From contig JAHCIH010000007.1 of assembly GCA_026129335.1 (NCBI GenBank), positions 1 to 64,000 on the forward strand: 64,000 nt of DNA. The letters run 5' to 3'. Every line of letters begins with the position of its first letter. Position 1 is the first letter of the stretch. Shown here piece by piece: positions 42,537 through 51,889 of the stretch. A model generated the notes under the pieces. The model made no database searches and was not told where the DNA came from. It saw only the letters and a list, made by a program, of their open reading frames with translations. The DNA is from Anaerolineales bacterium (GTDB lineage Bacteria; Chloroflexota; Anaerolineae; Anaerolineales; UBA11579). The position numbers were made by a program, and so were the translations under genes.

Positions 42537-43519
42537 CAGGCCACCTCGGTGCCCAGGCCCAGCGCCCGGGCATTGCGCAGCGCCAGCTGCGCCGCCATGG
42601 CATCCTGCACGGCCACGCCCACGGATTTGAAGAAGGTGATTTGCTCGCCATCCTGGCGGCCGGGCCGCTCACCGGCGATGATCTCGCCGATTTCGGCGAT
42701 GTCCGCTTCGCGCAACGCCCCACTGGCCAGCGGGCGCTGCAGGTCGCCGCACTCGGCCAGCGCGGCGCTGCGGCTGTCCACCGCGGTCAGGCCGGCGGTC
42801 ACCGTCTCGGCAGGGATTTCCTGCATCTCGGGCGTGTACGAGCCGGCGCCGTTCACGTGCGTTCCCGGCCGCAGGTCGGCGTGGGCGAATACGGGCGTGC
42901 TGCTGGTGGTCGCCGCGCTGACGACGTCCGCTGCGGCCAGCGCCTCGGCCGGGCTGGCTGCAGCGCGCAGGTCGGCGGGTACATCGCCCTGCCCGGCCAT
43001 TTCTTCAATAAAGGCTTGCACGCCCGCCGCATCCGGCGCGTAGACCCAGGCCGTCTCAATGCGGCGCACGGCGCAGACCGCGGCCAGCTGGGTGCGCGCC
43101 TGCACGCCGGCGCCGAAGATGGCGACAGTGCTGGCATCCGGCCGGGCCAGCACATCCGTGGCCGCCCCGCAACCCGCGCCGGTGCGGATGGCGGTCAGGC
43201 TGCCGCCTTCCAGCAGGGCTTCCACCGCGCCGGTCTCCGGGTTCAGCGCCAGCACCGCGGCGTGGATCAGCGGCAGGCCGCGGCTGGGGTTGCGATTGAA
43301 CAGGGAAACGATCTTCACCGCCAAAGCCTGGCCGGACGCCTCGTCCACAAAAGCGGGCATGAACAGGCTGAGGCCGTCGTTGGCGGCCACCGGCAGGCGC
43401 AGGCGCAGCGGCGCTTCGGCCTTGCCGGTCGAGAGCGCCGCGTAAGCCGCCTTCATCGCCGCCACGCACTCGGCCATCGGCAGGGCCTGGCGGACTTCGT
43501 CGGCGTTGAGCAGCAGCAT
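42533..43519 (-). CDS. Ornithine cyclodeaminase / mu-crystallin family protein
   Basis: A 328-aa NAD(P)-dependent enzyme. Family motifs: PLRLRLPVAANDGLSLFMPAF, the Lys in LAVKIVSLF, RTGAGCGAATDVLARPDA, the dinucleotide motif VAIFGAGVQARTQL and DVVSAATTSSTPVF. Members either deaminate and cyclise ornithine to proline or reduce imino acids or act as alanine dehydrogenases; sequence alone does not separate these. First gene of the operon running to 37670. Start ATG at 43519. Confidence 0.9.
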   Translation of the reverse strand: MLLLNADEVRQALPMAECVAAMKAAYAALSTGKAEAPLRLRLPVAANDGLSLFMPAFVDEASGQALAVKIVSLFNRNPSRGLPLIHAAVLALNPETGAVEALLEGGSLTAIRTGAGCGAATDVLARPDASTVAIFGAGVQARTQLAAVCAVRRIETAWVYAPDAAGVQAFIEEMAGQGDVPADLRAAASPAEALAAADVVSAATTSSTPVFAHADLRPGTHVNGAGSYTPEMQEIPAETVTAGLTAVDSRSAALAECGDLQRPLASGALREADIAEIGEIIAGERPGRQDGEQITFFKSVGVAVQDAMAAQLALRNARALGLGTEVAW

Positions 43520-43566
43520 GGATGAATTCTAATCCCTTTGGCCTTGTTGGCAGCACATCAAAGATC

Positions 43567-43616
43567 GTAGGGGCGAGGCCCTGTCCTGAGCGAAGCGAGG
43601 GATGCCTCGCCCCTAC
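43567..43616. repeat. 50-bp inverted repeat (GTAGGGGCGAGGC family)
   Basis: A perfect 13-base inverted repeat (43567-43579 with 43604-43616) encloses GAGCGAAGCGAGGGA. It is a different class from the GCAATGAC repeats and lies between two minus-strand operons. Confidence 0.75.
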
Positions 43617-43631
43617 AGAGTAACGTTTTAC

Positions 43632-43661
43632 AAAAAGAGCGCAGCTGTTGGCTGCGCTCTT
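43632..43661 (-). terminator. Intrinsic terminator of the liv operon
   Basis: An 11-base-pair perfect stem (43635-43645 with 43651-43661, loop of five) followed on the minus strand by five T, directly after livF. Confidence 0.88.
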
Positions 43662-43676
43662 GGGGTGCCGATTGGC

Positions 43677-44387
43677 TTAGTCTACGCCCAAGTAGGCTTT
43701 TTGCACCATCTTGTTGTTGGAGAGCTTTTTGGCCGTGTCGCTCAGTACGATCTCGCCGGTCTGCAGCACATAGCCGCGGTCGGCGATGGAAAGCGCCATC
43801 AGCGCGTTTTGCTCCACCAGCAGCACCGTGGTGCCTTCTTTATTGATGTTCTGGATGGTGTCGAAGATGCCTTCCACCAGGATCGGCGCCAGGCCCATCG
43901 AGGGCTCGTCGAGCAGCAGCAATTTGGGGCGGGCCATCATCGCCCGGCCGGTGGCGAGCATCTGCTGCTCGCCGCCGGAGAGCGTGCCGGCCACCTGGCG
44001 GCGGCGCTCCTGCAGGCGGGGGAACAGCGTATAGATGTTTTCAATATCATCGCGCACCCGGTTGTCGTTGCGGCTGTAGGCGCCCATCTCCAGGTTTTCT
44101 TCCACAGTCAGCTGGGCGAACACGCCGCGGCCTTCGGGCACCATGGAGATGCCTTTGTAGACCAGTTCGTGCGTCTCATAATCGGCCAGGTCTTCCCCAT
44201 TGAGCTTGACCTGCCCGGCTGTGGGCCGGATCAGCCCGCTGATGGTGCGCAGCGTGGTGGTTTTGCCCGCGCCGTTGGCCCCGATCAGGGTGACGATCTC
44301 GCCTTCGTTCACTTCCAGCGAGACGCCCTTGAGCGCGTGGATGTTGTCGTAGTAAGTATGAATATCTTTGACTTCAAGCATTGCCAT
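43677..44387 (-). CDS. livF: Branched-chain amino-acid ABC transporter ATPase
   Basis: A 236-aa ATPase of the LivF type. Walker A is GANGAGKTTTLRTISG, the signature is LSGGEQQMLATGRAMM and Walker B is LLLLDEPSMGLAP. LEVKDIHTYYDNIHALKGVSLEV is the typical N-terminus. It works with LivG on the LivH/LivM pore. The last gene of the operon, 12 bases after livG, and followed by a strong terminator. Confidence 0.95.
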   Translation of the reverse strand: MAMLEVKDIHTYYDNIHALKGVSLEVNEGEIVTLIGANGAGKTTTLRTISGLIRPTAGQVKLNGEDLADYETHELVYKGISMVPEGRGVFAQLTVEENLEMGAYSRNDNRVRDDIENIYTLFPRLQERRRQVAGTLSGGEQQMLATGRAMMARPKLLLLDEPSMGLAPILVEGIFDTIQNINKEGTTVLLVEQNALMALSIADRGYVLQTGEIVLSDTAKKLSNNKMVQKAYLGVD

Positions 44388-44399
44388 CGAGTACCTCGC

Positions 44400-45197
44400 C
44401 TATTTGGCCTTGGCCTTCTTGAGGCCGGATGCCGCGCCGCGACCCAGATAGGCTTCGATGACCCGCGGGTCATTTTGAATGTCCTTGGGTTTGCCCTCGG
44501 CGATCTTCGAGCCGTAATCCAGCACGGTGATCTGTTCGCTGATCGTCATCACCACGCGCATGTCGTGCTCGATCAGCAGCACGGTGATATCCAGTTCATC
44601 GCGTATGTGCTGCACGAACTTGATCACCTCGGCGGTTTCCTGGGGGTTCATGCCCGCGGTGGGTTCGTCCAGCAGCAGCAGCTTGGGCTGGCTGGCCAGC
44701 GCGCGGGCAATCTCCAGGCGGCGCTGCGCGCCGTAGGGCAGGTTGCGCGCCAGGGTGTCGCCCACGCCGCGCAAGCCCACGAAGTGCAGCAGGCGGCGAG
44801 CCTCGGCCAGGGCGTGCTCTTCCTCATCCTTGAAGCGCCGGTTGCGGAAGATGGCTTCGACCCAAAACGTCTTCAGCCGCGGGTGTTGGCCCACCAGCAC
44901 GTTCTCGATCGCGGTCATGTTCGAGAACAGGCGGATGTTCTGGTAAGTGCGGGCAATGCCCAGAGTGGTCACCTGGTGCGGCCCCAGGCCCTGGATCTCG
45001 TTGCCGTCAAAAATGATCTCGCCTTCTTCCGGGTTGTAGAAGCCGCTGATGCAGTTGAAGAAGGTGGTCTTCCCGGCGCCATTCGGGCCGATTACGCTCG
45101 AAATGGAGTTCCTGGGAATGCCGATCGTCAGGTCGTTGACGGCCACCAGGCCGCCGAACCGTTTGGTTACGCTTTTTGCGCTAAGTATGTCTGCCAC
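44400..45197 (-). CDS. livG: Branched-chain amino-acid ABC transporter ATPase
   Basis: A 265-aa ATPase of the LivG type: AKSVTKRFGGLVAVNDLTIGI, Walker A GPNGAGKTTFFNCISGFY, the LivG-specific LGIARTYQNIRLFSNMTAIENV, signature LPYGAQRRLEIARAL, and Walker B LLLLDEPTAGMNPQE. It forms the ATPase pair with LivF and lies four bases after the livM stop. Confidence 0.96.
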   Translation of the reverse strand: MADILSAKSVTKRFGGLVAVNDLTIGIPRNSISSVIGPNGAGKTTFFNCISGFYNPEEGEIIFDGNEIQGLGPHQVTTLGIARTYQNIRLFSNMTAIENVLVGQHPRLKTFWVEAIFRNRRFKDEEEHALAEARRLLHFVGLRGVGDTLARNLPYGAQRRLEIARALASQPKLLLLDEPTAGMNPQETAEVIKFVQHIRDELDITVLLIEHDMRVVMTISEQITVLDYGSKIAEGKPKDIQNDPRVIEAYLGRGAASGLKKAKAK

Positions 45198-45201
45198 GGC
45201 C

Positions 45202-46920
45202 CTAGCCTCCCGCGCTCACGGGGTTGTTCATGCCTTCGTCGCCTTCTTCCAGCGATTCCAGCTCACGTTTGAATGTATCCGTCGGCAGCAGGCCGGCCGG
45301 GCGGGTGAGCATCATCACCACCAGCAAAATACCGTAGATCAGGAAGCGGTACTCGTTGAACTCGCGCAGCAGCTCCGGCAACCCGACCAGCACCGCCGCG
45401 CCGACGATCACACCGGGGATGCTGCCGAAGCCGCCGATGATGATGGCGCTGAGCACGGTGATGGAAATAATCAGGCTGAACGAGTGGGGGAAAATGCCAC
45501 CCAACCTGGCGGCGAAAATCGCTCCGGCAAAGCCGGCGGACGCCGAACCGATGGCGAAGGCCAGCAGCTTGGTTTGCACCAGGTCGATACCCATGGACTG
45601 GGCCACATCTTCATCTTCACGCATCGCCATCCACTGGCGGCCCAGGCGGGAGTCACGCAGGCGCACGGCGAGGAACGCGGTCAGTGCCACGCCGATCAGC
45701 ACCAGGTAGTAGTAGCGTTCCGGCGAGTTGATGTCGAAGCCGGCAATCGAAGGGCTGGGGATGCGCACGATGCCCTGCGCGCCGCCCACCAGCGGAGACA
45801 GCCAGTCGGAGAGGGCCAGCAAGCGGATGATCTCGCCGAAGCCCAGAGTGACGATGGCCAGGTAGTCGCCGCGCATGCGCAGTACTGGGATGCCCAACAG
45901 AGCGCCGAAGACCACGCCGACGATCACCGCGATGGGCAAGGCCACCCAAAAGCTGAGCCCGAAGGTGCCGATCGCCGCCTGGGTGGTGAGGATGCCAATG
46001 GTGTAGGCACCAAAGGCAAAGATGGCCACATAGCCCAGGTCCAGCAGGCCCGCAAAACCGACCTCAATGTTGAGGCCCAAGCCCATCATCACGTACAGAC
46101 CGATGAACATCATCACATGGGCCAGCACGCGGTCTGTCTGCGGCAAAACGAGCAGGAAAGCGATCACCAAAGCCCAGCTGAGCACTTGGTTGATCGGGTA
46201 ACGGCCGAGGATGAGCCGCTCCGGTTTCTTGCTCTCACCCACCTTCTTTTTCGCCGCTCGCAGGGAGCCGAAGTAGCTCAGGCCGACGGTCAGCAAGCTC
46301 AGCACAACGGCAGATAAGGGCAGCAAAGCGTTGCCCTGGAAGATGGCCCGCGCCACCCGGGCGGAAAAGTATTTCTCGATCACCCGGATGGGGATGTCCG
46401 AGAACAAGGCCACTGTCACGATGACCAGTAGCGCCAGGTTGACCGCATTGCGCGCTTGCTGGCTGAGGAAAGTGTAGGCGGCGCCCAGCAAGCCCAGCAA
46501 ACCAAAGACGCCGACCAGTAGGGGCAGGCCATCCGGCAGGCCACGGCCAAAAGTGAGGATGTTGATCAGCGGGGAAGACAGGCTGACGAAGACCGCACCG
46601 ATGTTGACTTGCTGGCTGAAGAGCATGATCAGGATGGAAGGCAGCGCGGCCACCGCGCCGGCCAGCAGGCCGAACAACAGTCTTTGCCAGGCGGTTCGGT
46701 CGGCCAGCGCTCTGGCCGTGCTCAAGCCGGCCAAGAAGGGGCCTACGTAGAGCACCAGGTCGCCCAAGGTGAGCTGCCCGGCGACCAGGAAGCGCTGGTC
46801 AAAAGCGGCCACCATGCCGACCATGCAGAAGTATAAGGCAATCGCTCCGCCCACCAGGCCGAAGCGCAAAACCGATTTCCAGACGCTGGATGGGGCCGTG
46901 TTGTTGCGAGCTTCGCTCAT
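45202..46920 (-). CDS. livM: Branched-chain amino-acid ABC transporter permease, long form
   Basis: A 572-aa LivM permease, much longer than the usual ~300-420. The LivM core starts about residue 240 (NQVLSWALVIAFLLVLPQT, then MFIGLYVMMGLGLNIEVGFAGLLDLGYVAIFAFGAY in pieces) and contains the conserved RMRGDYLAIVTLGFGEIIRLL coupling region and the ITVLSAIIIGGFGSIPG motif. The extra N-terminal ~235 residues hold about six more hydrophobic segments of unknown role. Its ATG overlaps the livH stop (ATGA). Confidence 0.94.
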   Translation of the reverse strand: MSEARNNTAPSSVWKSVLRFGLVGGAIALYFCMVGMVAAFDQRFLVAGQLTLGDLVLYVGPFLAGLSTARALADRTAWQRLLFGLLAGAVAALPSILIMLFSQQVNIGAVFVSLSSPLINILTFGRGLPDGLPLLVGVFGLLGLLGAAYTFLSQQARNAVNLALLVIVTVALFSDIPIRVIEKYFSARVARAIFQGNALLPLSAVVLSLLTVGLSYFGSLRAAKKKVGESKKPERLILGRYPINQVLSWALVIAFLLVLPQTDRVLAHVMMFIGLYVMMGLGLNIEVGFAGLLDLGYVAIFAFGAYTIGILTTQAAIGTFGLSFWVALPIAVIVGVVFGALLGIPVLRMRGDYLAIVTLGFGEIIRLLALSDWLSPLVGGAQGIVRIPSPSIAGFDINSPERYYYLVLIGVALTAFLAVRLRDSRLGRQWMAMREDEDVAQSMGIDLVQTKLLAFAIGSASAGFAGAIFAARLGGIFPHSFSLIISITVLSAIIIGGFGSIPGVIVGAAVLVGLPELLREFNEYRFLIYGILLVVMMLTRPAGLLPTDTFKRELESLEEGDEGMNNPVSAGG

Positions 46921-47981
46921 ACCTTTTTCTCCCGAAGTCGTTCGCCAAAGATGCCCTGCGGCCTAAAGATCAGGATCAGCACAAGGAATGTGAAGGCGAT
47001 CACGTCTTTCAATTGATTGGCGCCGGGGATGCCCAGGCCTTCCAGGATGGCGTTTGGCCCCAGCGATTCCAGCATGCCCAAAACCAGGCCGCCGACCATC
47101 GCGCCGGGGATGTTGCCGATGCCGCCCAACACCGCGGCGGTGAACGCCTTGACGCCGGGGAAGAAGCCCATGAAGTAGTACACACCTTGCGGACGATACA
47201 AGCCATTAAACACCCCGGCCGCGCCGGCCAAAGCGCCGCCGATCAAAAAGGTGGTCACGATGACCTTATCGATGTCAATGCCCATCAGGCGGGCCACCGC
47301 CTTGTCTTCCGAAACCGCTCGCATCGCCTTGCCCGCCTTGGTGCGCTCCACGTACCAATACAACACGAACATCAGCACGACCGCCGCGGCCAGCACGACC
47401 AACTGCACAATCGGGATGCTGTAGCCGAACAGCGACACTGTGCCGCGCAATGCGGTCACTTCCGGGTAAGAGCGGAACTGCGTGCCGTAAAACCCGCGGA
47501 AAGTATATTGAAGGGTGAATGAAGCGCCGATGGCGGTGATCAACGGGATCAGGCGCGGGGCATTGCGCAGCGGCCGATAGGCAATCCGCTCCAGCAAAAA
47601 GGCCACCGCCATCGAAACCAGGGCCGCAAAAAGGATCAGGACGGTGATTGCCAAAACGGGCTGCGCATTCAGGAAACCGTTGCTGGCAAAGTGCTGCGCC
47701 AAGAAGACGGTGGAGAAAGCCCCGGCCATATACACCTCGCCGTGGGCGAAGTTGATCATGCGCAAAATGCCGTAGACCATGGTGTAGCCCAAGGCGATCA
47801 GGGCGTAAATACTGCCCTGCGCCAGACCGGCGAAGATCAGCGACACCCAATGGCGGGAGGTGTAGCGGCCGGTAGTGATGGTGTTGTACAGCGCAACGAC
47901 AACAATCACAAGGACGACAACCTGTAATAGCTGAACTACAAGGTCGCCAAAATTAATGCGCCTGCCAAAAAATCTGCCCAT
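46917..47981 (-). CDS. livH: Branched-chain amino-acid ABC transporter permease
   Basis: A 354-aa LivH permease. The conserved start of the family (FAGLAQGSIYALIALGYT, then MVYGILRMINFAHGEVYM) appears after an N-terminal extension of ~45 residues that contains one extra helix. RAVSEDKAVARLMGIDIDKVI is the ATPase-contact region, and MGFFPGVKAFTAAVLGGIG the last conserved block. It is the first gene after the livJ terminator and overlaps livM by four bases. Confidence 0.96.
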   Translation of the reverse strand: MGRFFGRRINFGDLVVQLLQVVVLVIVVVALYNTITTGRYTSRHWVSLIFAGLAQGSIYALIALGYTMVYGILRMINFAHGEVYMAGAFSTVFLAQHFASNGFLNAQPVLAITVLILFAALVSMAVAFLLERIAYRPLRNAPRLIPLITAIGASFTLQYTFRGFYGTQFRSYPEVTALRGTVSLFGYSIPIVQLVVLAAAVVLMFVLYWYVERTKAGKAMRAVSEDKAVARLMGIDIDKVIVTTFLIGGALAGAAGVFNGLYRPQGVYYFMGFFPGVKAFTAAVLGGIGNIPGAMVGGLVLGMLESLGPNAILEGLGIPGANQLKDVIAFTFLVLILIFRPQGIFGERLREKKV

Positions 47982-48114
47982 ACAGCCCTCTCTAAATTCA
48001 ATAAAGCATTTGCTTTAGTTTTTTGACCGTTTGGAACAGGCCAGAGAACTAACCGAGGATTTTACTACAACTTCCATTTCGCACAGAACATACTCATTTT
48101 TTGACGCAGAAAGT

Positions 48115-48158
48115 TAAAAAAGTGGGAGCCGGAGGGCATGCCCTCCGGCTCCACTTTT
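48115..48158 (-). terminator. Intrinsic terminator between livJ and livH
   Basis: A long stem of about 19 base pairs with one bulged G, centred on the GGGCATGCCC palindrome (48133-48142), followed on the minus strand by six T. It allows the binding protein to be made in excess over the membrane subunits. Confidence 0.88.
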
Positions 48159-48202
48159 ACCGGTCAAGTGTTGCCAGACCGGCTGATTGCGTCAAGCAAA
48201 CC

Positions 48203-49462
48203 CTACGGCTGGTACACAACCGGCGGAGGCCAGTTGCCGTCGAGTTCGGCTTGGGTGATCTCAAAGACCGCCAAAGCCTCGCCCGTGGCGCAGTCGCCGT
48301 ACTCGTTGCAGGTCAGGTTGCCCGTCAGGCCGGCGAAGCCGGAGGTGGCGGACATGGCATCACGCAGGGCCTGGCGGCCAATCAGCAGAGTGCCATCAGC
48401 GCCTACCTGGGCCACCGACTGGATGGCGGTGAGCACCATGTTGGTGCAGTCGTACGCATGCGCATGGAAACCGGAGGGCGGCACGCCGCCGATCTGGTCA
48501 GCCCACTTGCCCAGGAAGTCATCGTAAGCGCTGCCAGCCGCAACATACGGGCCGGAGAGGTACATACCCACGGAGTTCGGGCCGGAGCGGCCGGGGAAGC
48601 CATCGGCGAACAGGCCATCAGCGCCCATCAGCACGGTGTCTTCCAGACCAGAGATCTCGGAGGACTGGGCGGTGATGAAGTTGCCAGCCGGCTCAAAGAT
48701 CGGGTAGTACAGCGCATCCGGGCTGTCCGCAGCAATGCTGGTCAGGATGGCGCGCATGTCGGTGTCGTTCTCGTTCACGGCGCCCTGGAAGGTCACCGTG
48801 CCACCCAGTTCAGCAAAGACCGAAGCGAACACGGCCTGCAGCTGCTCAGCATACGGGGAACCATCGTGGATGGTGGCCGCTGTGCGAGCGCCCAGCTCGT
48901 TGTAGGCAAATTCAGCAGCCACACGACCCTGGAACAGGTCGTTGTGGGCGGTGCGGAAGTAGCCAGGAGCCCAGTTCTCATTCGGGTCGGTCAGGCCGGG
49001 GGCGGTGTTGGACGGGGAGCACATCAGCAGGCCGGCTTCACTGATCGCCGGCAGGCCGCCAACCGCTTCACTGGAGCAGTTGGTGCCGATCACGGCCAGC
49101 AGGTTGGGCTGGGCCGCGAGGCGCACGCCGGCAGCCTGGCCGCCTTCAATGTTGCAACCCGTGTCCTCACCGGACAGAGCGATGGCATGGCCATGGATCT
49201 CGCCCCACTCGGCGACGGCGATCTCGATCGCGCCGCGAGAGTCCTCACCCAGGAAGGCGGTGGCGCCGGAAACAGTCAGCGCGTAGGCGATTTCCAGGGA
49301 TTCACCGGGGCCAACTTCCACACAACCGATGGCGTCGCTACAACCGGCTTCAGCGCTGGGAGCCTCGCCCGGGGTGGTGGGGCTGGACGGAGCGCCACAA
49401 GCCACCAACACCAGGCTGGTGATCACTAGCAGAGCCAGTGTCGTAAATGCTTTCTTAGACAT
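48203..49462 (-). CDS. livJ: Branched-chain amino-acid type substrate-binding lipoprotein
   Basis: A 419-aa periplasmic-binding-fold lipoprotein (type I). The signal peptide ends in lipobox LVLVAC (Cys22) with a short Ser/Pro linker. The mature part shows EIAYALTVSGATAFLGEDSR, GTNCSSEAVGGLPAISEAGLL with the ligand-contact Ser, the FRTAHNDLFQG hinge and GFHAHAYDCTNMVL near the end. It delivers amino acid, or a related amide or urea ligand, to LivHM; ligand identity cannot be read. Start ATG at 49462 after GGAGGAG. Own promoter region shared with divergent gyrB. Confidence 0.94.
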   Translation of the reverse strand: MSKKAFTTLALLVITSLVLVACGAPSSPTTPGEAPSAEAGCSDAIGCVEVGPGESLEIAYALTVSGATAFLGEDSRGAIEIAVAEWGEIHGHAIALSGEDTGCNIEGGQAAGVRLAAQPNLLAVIGTNCSSEAVGGLPAISEAGLLMCSPSNTAPGLTDPNENWAPGYFRTAHNDLFQGRVAAEFAYNELGARTAATIHDGSPYAEQLQAVFASVFAELGGTVTFQGAVNENDTDMRAILTSIAADSPDALYYPIFEPAGNFITAQSSEISGLEDTVLMGADGLFADGFPGRSGPNSVGMYLSGPYVAAGSAYDDFLGKWADQIGGVPPSGFHAHAYDCTNMVLTAIQSVAQVGADGTLLIGRQALRDAMSATSGFAGLTGNLTCNEYGDCATGEALAVFEITQAELDGNWPPPVVYQP

Positions 49463-51753
<2,291 letters not shown>

Positions 51754-51783
51754 CGATTGGCTGTAAGCCAAACCTATAGCCCA

Positions 51784-51818
51784 GATGAAAAACGCCGCTC
51801 ACGCGGCGTTTTTTCATC
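51784..51818 (+). terminator. Intrinsic terminator after gyrB
   Basis: A 15-base stem (51784-51798 with 51803-51818, loop TCAC) with a GC core and six T. The next gene's coding sequence should begin beyond it, which argues against the longest ORF start at 51785. Confidence 0.9.
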
Positions 51819-51876
51819 CGTCGTGTCATGGTCTAAACCGCTTGCCTATGTTCTTACTGCCCGGCCCGTTTGCGCT

Positions 51877-51882
51877 TATACT
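51877..51882 (+). promoter_or_regulatory. -10 box of the propeller-sortase gene
   Basis: TATACT followed by seven bases and the ATG at 51890, the same spacing as other leaderless-type starts in the window. Confidence 0.45.
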
Positions 51883-51889
51883 TACATTC

